A stretch of 64,000 bases of DNA from Pyrinomonadaceae bacterium (lineage in GTDB: Bacteria; Acidobacteriota; Blastocatellia; Pyrinomonadales; Pyrinomonadaceae): NCBI GenBank assembly GCA_026129865.1, contig JAHCHG010000001.1:1-64000 (forward strand). The letters run 5' to 3'. Below, in pieces: positions 16,198 to 24,981 of the stretch. Position numbers and translations under genes: made by a program. The notes beneath the pieces are model-generated. The model did no database searches, was not told the origin of the DNA, and saw nothing but the letters and a program-made list of their open reading frames with translations. Every line of letters starts with the position of its first letter. Within the stretch, counting starts at the first letter, position 1.

Positions 16198-16758
16198 ATG
16201 ATCCCTGTTTTAAAATTACCTTTGAGTTTCGACAATGAACTCCTTAGAAAAGATCTTCTTCAGTTTACCGCTGAAGAATGGACGCCGCATTTCAACACCG
16301 CGTATTATGAGGGCGATTGGAGCGGGATCGCGCTGCGAGCAGCCAAGGATGCGGTCATCTCGATCTATCCGGATCCCGTAGCGGAAAACGGTTATGAAGA
16401 GACTGCATCTTTACGGAGATGTGCTTACATACCTTCCGTTTTGCGCGCTTTTCAATGCGAACTCGAATCCGTAAGGTTCTTAAAGCTTGCTGCAGGTTCG
16501 CAGATCCTCGAACATCAAGATTACTGTCTCGGGTTCGAAAACGGCGTCGTCCGCGTTCATATTCCGGTCGAAACTAACGACGAAGTTGATTTTTTTCACA
16601 ACGGAAAGAGACTTGAAATGCAGCCGGGCGAAGCGTGGTATTTGAATTTCAACTTAATGCACAGCGTCAATAATAGAAGCGAAAAAGACCGCGTTCATCT
16701 TGTTATCGACTGTATTCTAAACGATTGGATGAGGTCGTTTTTTCCCGCCGAGGATTAG
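16198..16758 (+). CDS. Aspartyl/asparaginyl beta-hydroxylase family dioxygenase
   Basis: This 186-residue protein covers one Asp/Asn beta-hydroxylase domain. Candidate Fe(II) ligands are in HQD (106-108) and the later His155 (NLMHSVNNR); Arg165 in DRVHLVIDC fits the 2-oxoglutarate-binding Arg. RVHIPVETND and GEAWYLNF are further family motifs. The enzyme would hydroxylate an Asp, Asn or similar side chain in a peptide, or a small molecule, using O2 and 2-oxoglutarate. The ATG at 16198 is 271 bases from the divergent Nif11-like gene. This neighbourhood with a sulfotransferase and Nif11-like protein suggests a modification set; that is inference. Confidence 0.85.
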   Translation: MIPVLKLPLSFDNELLRKDLLQFTAEEWTPHFNTAYYEGDWSGIALRAAKDAVISIYPDPVAENGYEETASLRRCAYIPSVLRAFQCELESVRFLKLAAGSQILEHQDYCLGFENGVVRVHIPVETNDEVDFFHNGKRLEMQPGEAWYLNFNLMHSVNNRSEKDRVHLVIDCILNDWMRSFFPAED

Positions 16759-16816
16759 ATTCTTTAGCCTCAACCGTCGAAAAACTATCCATTTTGCATT
16801 TCCAAACGATCGTTTA

Positions 16817-18502
16817 TTAAACCTCGACGATCGTCGGAATGATCACCGGTTTCGAACCGAATTCCTTTTTAATAAATCGCATTAACTCGACACGCAGATT
16901 TTCGCGTGCGGAGTCCAGATCGCGAAACTCTTCGCGTTTCATATTGTCGACTTTATTTGAAATTGAATCCCGCGCTTCAGCGATCAATCCGTTCGTCGGA
17001 TCAAAACCCGAAACGCCGTGGATCTCGATCTGCGGCTTGGTTTTCAACTTTTTCGTCTCTTTGTCGATCGTTACGACAAGCGAGACCATTCCGCTGAAAC
17101 CGAGCTTTTTGCGTTCGCGCACTATTTCATAATCGATCTCGTCATAACCGCCGTCTTCGATAAACGTTCGACCAATTTCGCGATTTTCGACCACGCGGGC
17201 GCGGTCTTTTTCCAGCTCAAGAACATCGCCGTTCTCGATTAAAATAATATTGTCATTCCCGTATCCCGGAACATGATGCTTTACATATTCCTTATGACGA
17301 AACAACATTCGATATTCGCCGTGTATCGGAACGAGGTATTTCGGTCGCGCGGTCTCGGTCATAATCTTTATGTCTTCCTGCGAAGCGTGTCCCGAAACAT
17401 GTATCAGCCGGCGCTTTTCTTCAATGATATTCGCGCCGCGCTTGTAAATGCCGCCGATAAGCCGCGAGATCGCTTTTTCGTTTCCGGGAATGATTCGTGC
17501 GGACAAAACGACGGTGTCTTTTTCTTCTATCTGCAAGCCTTTATAGCTCGCCGTCGCCAAATTCCATAGAGCGGCGCGAAATTCTCCCTGCGAACCCGTA
17601 ACAAGGTAAACGATCTCGTCGTCGCGAAGCTTTCTGGACTCTCCGATCGGGATCATCAGACCTTCCGGAATGTCCAAAATTCCCAGATCGTCGGCGATCT
17701 CTACATTTTTCTGCATCGAACGACCGAGAACACAAACCTGACGACCGAATTCATGGGCGAGATCGAATACGATCTGGAGCCGGTGAATGGATGATGAAAA
17801 TGTGGAAACGAAGATGCGACCTTCGGCGTCGTCAAAAATTTCGCGAAAAGCCGGAATCACATCCTGTTCCGAAGGAGTTCTTCCCGGGACGGTCGCGTTC
17901 GTCGAATCTGCAAGCAGCGCCAACACTCCTTCATCGCCGTATTTTCTTAGTGTTTTCAGGTCGTACGGCTTTCCTATTACCGGTGTATCGTCGATCTTGT
18001 AATCGCCCGTATGAATCAGCGTTCCGACCGGTGTTTTAATGGCTAACGAAAAACAATCTACAAGTGAATGAGAGGCATGAATAAATTCGATCTTGAAACT
18101 GCCGATCTCCGCAATGTCGTTCGGTTCGACGCGGTGAAGCAATGTTTCGGAAAGCAGGTCGTGTTCTTCCAGTTTCCGATCTGCTAAAGCCGACGTAAAT
18201 CGCGACGCATAAACGGGCAAGTTAAATTTCTTCAGGAAAAACGGCAATGCACCAATGTGATCTTCGTGTCCATGCGTAAGGATCAGCGCCGTCAGGTCGT
18301 CGCGATATTCCTCCAAAAAATCAAAATCCGGGATCGAAATATCGACGCCGTAAGGTTTTTCTTCCGGAAATCCCATGCCCGCATCGACAATGATCATTTC
18401 GTCGCGATAGCGGATTCCCATACAGTTCATACCAAATTCGCCGATTCCGCCGAGCGGTATGATTTCCAGTTTTTCTGACAAAATTCTAAGTTCCTTATTC
18501 AA
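16817..18502 (-). CDS. rnj: Ribonuclease J
   Basis: About 561 residues, full length for RNase J. The metallo-beta-lactamase motif HGHEDH (77-82) gives the zinc ligands; beta-CASP features follow (STNATVPGRTPSE, VSTFSSSIHR, TGSQGE, HVSGHASQED and VPIHGEYRML), plus the C-terminal domain. It is a 5'-3' exo- and endoribonuclease of mRNA turnover and RNA maturation in the cytoplasm. The start is doubtful: no ATG lies near the N-terminus. TTG 18502 gives the longest form, while a TTG at 18481 is preceded by AAGGA about 10 bases upstream and may be the true start. Confidence 0.95.
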   Translation of the reverse strand: MNKELRILSEKLEIIPLGGIGEFGMNCMGIRYRDEMIIVDAGMGFPEEKPYGVDISIPDFDFLEEYRDDLTALILTHGHEDHIGALPFFLKKFNLPVYASRFTSALADRKLEEHDLLSETLLHRVEPNDIAEIGSFKIEFIHASHSLVDCFSLAIKTPVGTLIHTGDYKIDDTPVIGKPYDLKTLRKYGDEGVLALLADSTNATVPGRTPSEQDVIPAFREIFDDAEGRIFVSTFSSSIHRLQIVFDLAHEFGRQVCVLGRSMQKNVEIADDLGILDIPEGLMIPIGESRKLRDDEIVYLVTGSQGEFRAALWNLATASYKGLQIEEKDTVVLSARIIPGNEKAISRLIGGIYKRGANIIEEKRRLIHVSGHASQEDIKIMTETARPKYLVPIHGEYRMLFRHKEYVKHHVPGYGNDNIILIENGDVLELEKDRARVVENREIGRTFIEDGGYDEIDYEIVRERKKLGFSGMVSLVVTIDKETKKLKTKPQIEIHGVSGFDPTNGLIAEARDSISNKVDNMKREEFRDLDSARENLRVELMRFIKKEFGSKPVIIPTIVEV

Positions 18503-18689
18503 TTAAATTAACTGTGAAGTTTATCACATCCGCGCCGATGCTGCCGTGTGTTAAGGCAATTATAAAGGTTTTCGAGTGCGATTATTCATTGTTAGAACAT
18601 TTTATCCGTAATGACTTGCAACCGCCGAAGCAACTTGTAATTCTAATGTTCGAAAGATCAAACTGACACCTTTACGGCATTTAAGAGAA

Positions 18690-19691
18690 ATGAAATTCAA
18701 ACTTCTTACACCGATCGCAATTATTCTCGTTTTTTTCTCAGTATGCACCGCTCAGGAAGAAACCGACGACGAGATCTTAAAGATCGAAACGCGTTTGGTC
18801 AGCGTTCCGGTCGTTGTTTCCAACCGTGAAGGTAAATTTGTCTCCGGACTTCGTTCGACCGATTTTGAGATCTTTCAAGACGGCGAAAAGCAGGAAATTT
18901 CATTCTTTGGCGACGAAGGAGAACCGATAAACGTCGCGCTGCTGCTCGATACAAGCTACAGCACCTCCGAAGTTTTCGAAAAGATCAAAGCCGCCGCATT
19001 TGATTTCGTCCGGCTGCTGAAACCGGCTGACAGAGCGATGATCGTCAGTTTTGACACAGACGTAAAGGTCTTGGGACCGTTGTCTTCAAATCGAAATGAC
19101 CTTTTTTCCTCGATCAACAGAGCCAGAGCCGAAAATGTCAGCGGAACCGTTCTCAGAAAATCGGTTTACGATGTTTTGAATCCGCTGTTTGCAGAAGTTA
19201 CAGGACGAAAAGCTGTAATTTTACTGACCGACGGCAAAGATTTCGGAAGCAGGGTTAGCGAAAAGGAACTTCTCTTTGAATTGGAAGAATCCGACGTTAT
19301 TGTCTATTCGATCTTCTATTCGACAGAGCTCTATAAATTTGCTCAATACGATCCCTTGACGATCAATAGCCGTATGGAAAAGGGCATTCCCGGTGCCGGC
19401 GTCGTTCGCAGTCCGGAAAATCAGCGAAGGATCGAACAAATAAAGAAATATAATCAAGAAGCAATGGTTTTTCTCGACCAAATGTCCGAAATCACTGCCG
19501 GAAAAGCATATCAGCGCGATCTGACCAATCTTAGAACGGCGTTTGAAATAATCGTCGACGAACTTAGAAACCAATACCGGCTCGGGTTTTATCCGCCGGA
19601 TGAAGAGGTTGGAAAAGTTCATCAGTTAAAAGTAAAGGTCAATTTAAAGAGTGTATCTGTGAGATCGCGAAAGACCTATCGTTCGAAATGA
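18690..19691 (+). CDS. Secreted VWFA domain protein (acidobacterial type)
   Basis: 333 residues with a signal peptide (1-21). A short beta domain (about 30-75, VSVPVVVSNREGKFVSGL and DFEIFQDGEKQ) comes first, then a von Willebrand factor A domain from about 81 with a complete MIDAS motif DTSYS (87-91) and LLTDGKDFG for the metal site. These VWFA-related proteins are multiplied in Acidobacteriota genomes. Their role is not settled; protein-protein contact outside the cytoplasm is likely. It is a single gene between RNase J (divergent) and the peroxidase gene. Confidence 0.9.
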   Translation: MKFKLLTPIAIILVFFSVCTAQEETDDEILKIETRLVSVPVVVSNREGKFVSGLRSTDFEIFQDGEKQEISFFGDEGEPINVALLLDTSYSTSEVFEKIKAAAFDFVRLLKPADRAMIVSFDTDVKVLGPLSSNRNDLFSSINRARAENVSGTVLRKSVYDVLNPLFAEVTGRKAVILLTDGKDFGSRVSEKELLFELEESDVIVYSIFYSTELYKFAQYDPLTINSRMEKGIPGAGVVRSPENQRRIEQIKKYNQEAMVFLDQMSEITAGKAYQRDLTNLRTAFEIIVDELRNQYRLGFYPPDEEVGKVHQLKVKVNLKSVSVRSRKTYRSK

Positions 19692-19833
19692 TTTGTAATC
19701 ATTTTGTAAACTTTTCGTCTTCATCCCTCCGCGCTTTGTAAATCCTTTACATAAACGATTCGATATATTATTTTTTAGTGTCATTCCGCGAAAATCTTCT
19801 TTCAAACTGAGCATTGACCAAGAGAATTGTAAT

Positions 19834-22659
19834 ATGAACGTCAAAAGAGTAAAGCTTTGTGTACTTGTGCTGTTTTTGTTTGCCGCCGCCTTTATGTCCG
19901 GCACGTTTCTTTCGATAGAATCGGTGGAAAGCAGCGCCGGCGGTGCGGTTCCTGAAATTCCGACCAATCTTACGAGTACGGATAACCAATATTATGACCG
20001 GGTCGGTCTTCATTGGGATGTCGTCCGTTCGGCAACGCTTTACCGCGTTTTTCGAAACGCGGCAAACGATTCGACCAGCGCTGAGGACATCGGAACAACA
20101 GCAAAAAATTACTTTTTCGATGCAACTGCGACGGCTGGTCAGCAGTATTTTTACTGGGTAAGGGCAGAAAATTCGAATGGTCCCGGCGGGGTCAGCTTGC
20201 CGGATCAAGGAACTCGCGCTGTCGGCAATTTTATACCGGGAACTTTCGATGTTCTTTATCCGCCTGTGGATCCCGTCGGAAACGAAACGACGGCGGCGAA
20301 AACGGCTTTAGGAAAGGCGCTGTTTTGGGACGAACAGCTTTCATCGACGCGAACCGTTGCTTGCGGAACGTGTCATCAATCGAACGCCGGCGGATCTGAC
20401 CCCCGAACGCGCGCTACGTCTGTTGGTTCGGTAAACCCCGGTCCTGATAACATCTTTAATACACCCGACGACATTTTCGGGTCACAGGGCGTTCCCGAGA
20501 ACAATGCCGACGGAACATATAATCTGTCGTCCGTTTATGCAATGGCAAATCAGGTTACCGGTCGGAAGGCGCCGTCTTATTTGAATGCCGGATATTCGCC
20601 GAGCGGATTATTCTGGGACGGTCGCGCGCTTGACTCTTTTCGCGATCCGATAACAAATGCCGTGGTAATTTCCGAAGGCGCTTCGCTTGAAAGTCAGGCA
20701 CTCGGACCGCCGATGAGTTCGGCAGAAATGGCGCACGGCGGTCGAAATTGGAATGATGCAGCCGCCAGAATGGCGTCGTCAAAACCGCTGGCGCTCGCCG
20801 CAGACGTTCCTGCCGCCCTGCGAAATTGGATCGGCGACCGAAATTATCCGGAGTTGTTTCAGGAAGCATTTGGAACTCCGGACGTTACCCCGACTCGAAT
20901 TGCGATGGCGATTGCGGCTCATGAGCGGACATTGTTTTCCGATCAAACTCCGTTAGATAAAGCGATCTCAAATATTACTCCATTAACAGCGACCGAACAA
21001 TTGGGTTTGCAGGTTTATAATCAGAGTTCCTGCCGCGTCTGCCACGACGGTCCGCTGCTTTCCAATCATTTGTTCTTCAATATCGGAGTTCGACCGCAGT
21101 CGGACGACGTCGGACGATTTGCCGTTTCAAACCTTGAAGTGGATCGCGCCGCATTTAAGACACCGCCGCTAAGAAATGTCGAACTTCACGCTCCGTATAT
21201 GCATAACGGACGTTTCCAAACATTGGAAGAGGTCGTCGAATTTTACAACCGCGGCGGTGATTTTGACGCACCCAACATCGACCGGTCGATCATTAGACCG
21301 CTAAATCTTGCACCTGAAGAAAAGGCGGCACTTGTCGCATTTTTGAAGCGCCCGCTGACGGACGAACGGGTTAAGAACGATCTTCCGCCGTTCGATAAGC
21401 CGACGCTTTATACAGAATCTCCACGGGTTCCGACGTTTTCGGGAACGGGTCGCGCCGGTACAGGAGGCAGCGTTCCGCTGACGACCGCGATCGCACCGCC
21501 GGTTTCCGGAAATCCCGGTTTTACGGTAGCTGTTGCGAACGGACTTGGCGGCGCACCGGCGGTTTTGGCGATCGGTACGTCGGATCCCGGAACCGGCGCG
21601 ATTCCCGCTGCTGCCGATTTTGCGCGGCTTTCTACGCAGCTTTCCGGGTCGGGAGCGGGCAATGGCTACGGATCGTTCAGCATCGCGATCCCTTCAAATC
21701 CGGCGATCGTCGGTAAAACCTTTTACGGGCGCTGGTACGTAACCGACGCCGGTGCGTCCGGCGGATTCGCTTATTCCAAACTATTTAAATTTACAGTCTT
21801 CGGACAGGCTGTCAGCATCAGGAAACCGCACGCGGATTTTGACGGCGACGGAAAAACGGACATTTCGATCTTTCGACCGCCGGTCGGTGAATGGTGGTAT
21901 TTGCGAAGCGGCGACGGCGGAAACCGTGCGTTTCAATTCGGAACTTCGACGGACAAGATCGTTCCTTCCGATTACACGGGCGACGGCAAGACCGACATCG
22001 GATTTTTCCGACCTTCCAGCGGCGAATGGTTTATTTTAAGAAGCGAAGATTCGACGTTTTACTCATTCCCGTTCGGCACGAGCACCGATATTCCCGTCGC
22101 GGGCGATTTCGATGCCGACGGAAAATCCGACCCGACGGTTTATCGACCGTCAAATTCGACCTGGTATACGAGCGCTTCGTCGCAAGGATTTTTGATCAGG
22201 AGCTTTGGAACGAACGGCGATATCCCGCAGGTCGGCGATTATGACGGAGACGGAATCGCGGATCTAGCGATCTTTAGAGCGAATGGAACCTTCGGCGCAG
22301 AATGGTGGATCCAGCGTTCGAGTCAGGGAATTTTCGCAACTCAATTTGGGGTTGCAAGCGATACGCCCGCGATCGGCGACTACACTGGAGACGGCAAGAC
22401 GGATGTGGCATTTTTCCGACCTTCAGCCGGAGAATGGTTTATCTTACGCAGCGAAGATTCGTCGTTTTATTCCGTCCCGTTTGGAATATCAACCGATCTT
22501 CCCGCGCCCGGCGATTACGACGGCGACGGCAAGACGGATCCGGGTGTTTATCGCCAATCGAATTCGACCTGGTATTTGAGTACGTCGCGCAGCGGCTTCA
22601 GATTCGTGGGATTCGGATCGCCGGTCGATAAACCGGTTCCCGGAGCATTTGTTCCCTAA
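19834..22659 (+). CDS. Di-haem cytochrome c peroxidase (MauG/CcpA family) with FnIII and FG-GAP domains
   Basis: 941 residues with a signal peptide (about 1-35). A fibronectin type III-like domain (about 40-125) is followed by a bacterial cytochrome c peroxidase module (about 140-460) with two haem sites: CGTCH (177-181) and CRVCH (400-404). Typical motifs TALGKALFWDEQLSS, MAIAAHERT and the late PPLRNVELHAPYMHNG are present. The module reduces H2O2 or oxidises a partner in the periplasm or outside the cell. A linker (about 520-660) leads to six FG-GAP repeats (668-941) ending PVPGAFVP, like the tails of three other secreted proteins here. Enzyme plus propeller in one chain is unusual. ATG with AAGAGAA upstream. 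Confidence 0.92.
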   Translation: MNVKRVKLCVLVLFLFAAAFMSGTFLSIESVESSAGGAVPEIPTNLTSTDNQYYDRVGLHWDVVRSATLYRVFRNAANDSTSAEDIGTTAKNYFFDATATAGQQYFYWVRAENSNGPGGVSLPDQGTRAVGNFIPGTFDVLYPPVDPVGNETTAAKTALGKALFWDEQLSSTRTVACGTCHQSNAGGSDPRTRATSVGSVNPGPDNIFNTPDDIFGSQGVPENNADGTYNLSSVYAMANQVTGRKAPSYLNAGYSPSGLFWDGRALDSFRDPITNAVVISEGASLESQALGPPMSSAEMAHGGRNWNDAAARMASSKPLALAADVPAALRNWIGDRNYPELFQEAFGTPDVTPTRIAMAIAAHERTLFSDQTPLDKAISNITPLTATEQLGLQVYNQSSCRVCHDGPLLSNHLFFNIGVRPQSDDVGRFAVSNLEVDRAAFKTPPLRNVELHAPYMHNGRFQTLEEVVEFYNRGGDFDAPNIDRSIIRPLNLAPEEKAALVAFLKRPLTDERVKNDLPPFDKPTLYTESPRVPTFSGTGRAGTGGSVPLTTAIAPPVSGNPGFTVAVANGLGGAPAVLAIGTSDPGTGAIPAAADFARLSTQLSGSGAGNGYGSFSIAIPSNPAIVGKTFYGRWYVTDAGASGGFAYSKLFKFTVFGQAVSIRKPHADFDGDGKTDISIFRPPVGEWWYLRSGDGGNRAFQFGTSTDKIVPSDYTGDGKTDIGFFRPSSGEWFILRSEDSTFYSFPFGTSTDIPVAGDFDADGKSDPTVYRPSNSTWYTSASSQGFLIRSFGTNGDIPQVGDYDGDGIADLAIFRANGTFGAEWWIQRSSQGIFATQFGVASDTPAIGDYTGDGKTDVAFFRPSAGEWFILRSEDSSFYSVPFGISTDLPAPGDYDGDGKTDPGVYRQSNSTWYLSTSRSGFRFVGFGSPVDKPVPGAFVP

Positions 22660-22684
22660 ATTGTTTTACAAAAACAAATTATAT

Positions 22685-22721
22685 CGGCTGGTCTTTTTTC
22701 AAGATTCAGCCGCTATTTTTT
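22685..22721 (+). terminator. Rho-independent terminator between convergent genes
   Basis: CGGCTG (22685-22690) pairs with CAGCCG (22707-22712), with inner CTT/AAG pairing, followed by TATTTTTT on the plus strand. It ends the peroxidase gene transcript. The stop codon of the convergent rsmA gene lies inside the stem. Confidence 0.65.
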
Positions 22722-23542
22722 GTCATCAAAGGTTCGGCGAGTCGTATCCATTCATCCAAAGAAAGCGATTCGGCTCGGCGATCCGGCTGAAAATTCGTAA
22801 TGTTAAAAATGCTTTCAATTCCGCCGGCTTCACCGATTCTCGACTCCAAATCGCCTTCGATGTTCTTCAAGTTATTATGAAGCGTTTTGCGTCTCTGCAT
22901 GAACGCAGTGCTGACAAGATTTCGAAAAATTTCTTCATCCCAATCTTTGCGCGGGTTTAGTTTAGGTTTGAGGCGGACGACGGAACTCCAAACCTTTGGA
23001 ACAGGTTGAAAAGACGTTGGCGAAACATCGAACAATCGTTCGCATTCAAAGTAGGCTTCAACCAAAACCGTCAAAAATCCGCGGTCCTTTGTCGATGGCT
23101 GAGCGGTAATACGGTCTGCAACTTCTCGTTGGAACATGAGGATCATTTCCGAGAAAAAATGTCGCTCGGCGATCAATTTTTGCAGAATTGCGGTAGAAAT
23201 GTAGTAAGGCAGATTAGCGGCAAGCTTGGCTTTCGACGTCGAGATGTTGTTGATGATCTTTTCAAACTCGATCTTCAGAACATCGCCTTCGATCAAAGTA
23301 AAGTTCTGCGCGGTCGAAAACTCTTCCTTCAAAAAATGAATTACGTCGCGCTCGATCTCGATTGCGATCAATTTTGCTTCCGATTCGATGATCCGGCTGG
23401 TTAAAGCGCCGCGTCCCGGACCGATCTCGATTATCAGCTCGTCGTTTTGCGGATCGATCGCAGAGATCAATTTTCGGATAACATTTTCGTCCGTCAGAAA
23501 ATTTTGTCCGAACGACTTTTTCGCGAAACGCTTTTTCATCAC
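22706..23542 (-). CDS. rsmA: 16S rRNA (adenine1518/1519-N6)-dimethyltransferase RsmA (KsgA)
   Basis: About 278 residues, normal for KsgA. SAM-binding motif I is EIGPGRGALT (39-48), preceded by the KSFGQNFL signature; the adenine-binding motif IV is NLPYYIS (110-116). It dimethylates two adenosines in helix 45 of 16S rRNA during 30S assembly. The first codon may be GTG at 23542 or ATG at 23539. The GTG overlaps the TAG stop of ribD by one base, so translation is probably coupled to ribD. Confidence 0.95.
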   Translation of the reverse strand: MMKKRFAKKSFGQNFLTDENVIRKLISAIDPQNDELIIEIGPGRGALTSRIIESEAKLIAIEIERDVIHFLKEEFSTAQNFTLIEGDVLKIEFEKIINNISTSKAKLAANLPYYISTAILQKLIAERHFFSEMILMFQREVADRITAQPSTKDRGFLTVLVEAYFECERLFDVSPTSFQPVPKVWSSVVRLKPKLNPRKDWDEEIFRNLVSTAFMQRRKTLHNNLKNIEGDLESRIGEAGGIESIFNITNFQPDRRAESLSLDEWIRLAEPLMTKNSG

Positions 23543-24660
23543 TAAGAATCGCGGTCGGTTTCGGGATATCCTGTGATCTCGAGGTCTCCGTCGTGATAAC
23601 TGGTTTCTACATCTTTCAAACGCATCGCGCTCGACAAAACCTGGGCGCCTTGTCCGGCGATCGCGGTCGGTGCGTCGCGTCCGCCGATAACGACCGGGGC
23701 AATAAAAAATGTGATCTTATCGATCAGTTTCGCGTCGAAAAATGCACCTGCTACTTCCGCGCCGCCTTCAACGAGGACGCTTTGAATATCTCGTTTTCCG
23801 AGTTCCTGAAGCACACCGACCAAATTTCTTCCGCCTTCAGCAATGTTTATTACATCGACGCCTTCGTCGCGCAGCATTGAAGCCTTTTCCTCGTCGTCAT
23901 TGTCGGTAAAGACAAGCGTCGGCGTTTCCTTCGAAGTAAGAACGACGTGGGAATTGAGCGAAACGCGCAATGAATTATCGAGAATGACGCGAACAAGCGG
24001 TCGCCCGCGCTCTTTGCCCGAACGATCGGAAAGCATCGGGTTATCGACGATAACCGTATTTGCGCCGACAAGTATCGCATCGTACTCATGCCGAATTTCC
24101 TGCACGCGTTCACGCGCCGTTTCGCCGGTAATCCAACGGGAATCGCCCGTTCGCGTGGCAATTCTTCCGTCAAGCGATATCGCAAGCTTTAGATGGACGA
24201 ACGGTCGACCGGTTCTGTGCCAGTGAATGTATTTTTCGTTTTGTTTTTCGGCTTCGTTTTTCAAAATATTTGTTATGACCTCAACGCCGCTTTGCCGCAA
24301 AAATTCAAATCCCTTTCCGGCGACAAGCGGATTCGGATCTTCGATCGGAGAAAAAACGCGCGTGATTCCCGCATTTAGCAATGCCTCCGTGCACGGCGGT
24401 GTCCGGCTGTGATGGTGGTGCGGTTCAAGCGAAACATACGCCGTCGCGCCCTTCGACCGACCTCCGGCTTTTTCAAGCGCCACCGCTTCGGCGTGAACGA
24501 CATCTTTGCAAACATAAAATCCTTCGCCAAGAACTTCGCCTTCGGGCGAGGCGATGACGCAGCCGACAAGCGGACTCGGTGAAACGCGTCCGACGCCTTT
24601 TTCAGCGAGCAAAAGGGCGCGTTTCATCAATTCGAGATCTTTGTTCGTTATTGAAGACAA
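23542..24660 (-). CDS. ribD: Bifunctional riboflavin biosynthesis deaminase/reductase RibD
   Basis: 372 residues. The N-terminal cytidine-deaminase-like domain (about 10-145) holds HAE at 56-58 and PPC at 88-90; the C-terminal reductase domain (about 155-372) holds HLKLAISLDGRIA, SRWITG and GANTVIVDNP. It converts the pyrimidine from GTP cyclohydrolase II by deamination and NADPH reduction. Oddity: the usual YVTLEPCSHHGRTPPC reads LEPHHHHSRTPPC, so the first zinc-binding Cys is His81. The DNA (CCG CAC CAC CAT CAC) is unambiguous. The Asn of the usual PNP motif is also Ser (SPSPLVG). The start is likely TTG 24660; ATG 24627 would cut into the first helix. Confidence 0.93.
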   Translation of the reverse strand: MSSITNKDLELMKRALLLAEKGVGRVSPSPLVGCVIASPEGEVLGEGFYVCKDVVHAEAVALEKAGGRSKGATAYVSLEPHHHHSRTPPCTEALLNAGITRVFSPIEDPNPLVAGKGFEFLRQSGVEVITNILKNEAEKQNEKYIHWHRTGRPFVHLKLAISLDGRIATRTGDSRWITGETARERVQEIRHEYDAILVGANTVIVDNPMLSDRSGKERGRPLVRVILDNSLRVSLNSHVVLTSKETPTLVFTDNDDEEKASMLRDEGVDVINIAEGGRNLVGVLQELGKRDIQSVLVEGGAEVAGAFFDAKLIDKITFFIAPVVIGGRDAPTAIAGQGAQVLSSAMRLKDVETSYHDGDLEITGYPETDRDS

Positions 24661-24687
24661 AACAAGTTACGGGAAAAAATCGAAATG

Positions 24688-24906
24688 TTAGGTCTGCCGG
24701 GAAAGCGCGTGGGCGATAACCTTATCAATGTCTTCCTCGGACAATCCTTTAAAATACTTTTCTGTAAGCGACATCGGAGAATCTTCCAAATGTTCTGCCG
24801 CCTTGATGATCAGCGTAACATGTTCGCCTTCTTCGAGCTCTAAAGCGATCTCTTCGAGCAATTCAAAACCGCCGTCTTTATAGACCGCTTCGATGGTTTG
24901 ATTCAT
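24688..24906 (-). CDS. Orphan antitoxin-like protein (DUF104 / AF2212-like)
   Basis: 72 residues from ATG 24906, chosen because GGAG lies 8 bases upstream. The N-terminal half (TIEAVYKDGGFELLEEIALELEEGE, then HVTLIII-like strand) matches the AF2212/DUF104 antitoxin domain, which in toxin-antitoxin pairs precedes a PIN (VapC) toxin gene. Downstream here is ribD, and no PIN-domain frame is present on either side. It may be a solitary remnant, act on a distant toxin, or have another regulatory role. Confidence 0.72.
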   Translation of the reverse strand: MNQTIEAVYKDGGFELLEEIALELEEGEHVTLIIKAAEHLEDSPMSLTEKYFKGLSEEDIDKVIAHALSRQT

Positions 24907-24981
24907 ATTCAAACTCCAGTTTTTTAATTAGATCTACCGGTAAAGCTAAACCGTCATTCGCTGCAAAATTCCCGATTCGGT

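Noticed and set aside
16041-16235. 64-codon minus-strand frame, considered as a possible core peptide for the Nif11 cluster
   Set aside because: Overlaps the start of the beta-hydroxylase gene, has no Nif11-type leader or cleavage site, and no good ribosome site.
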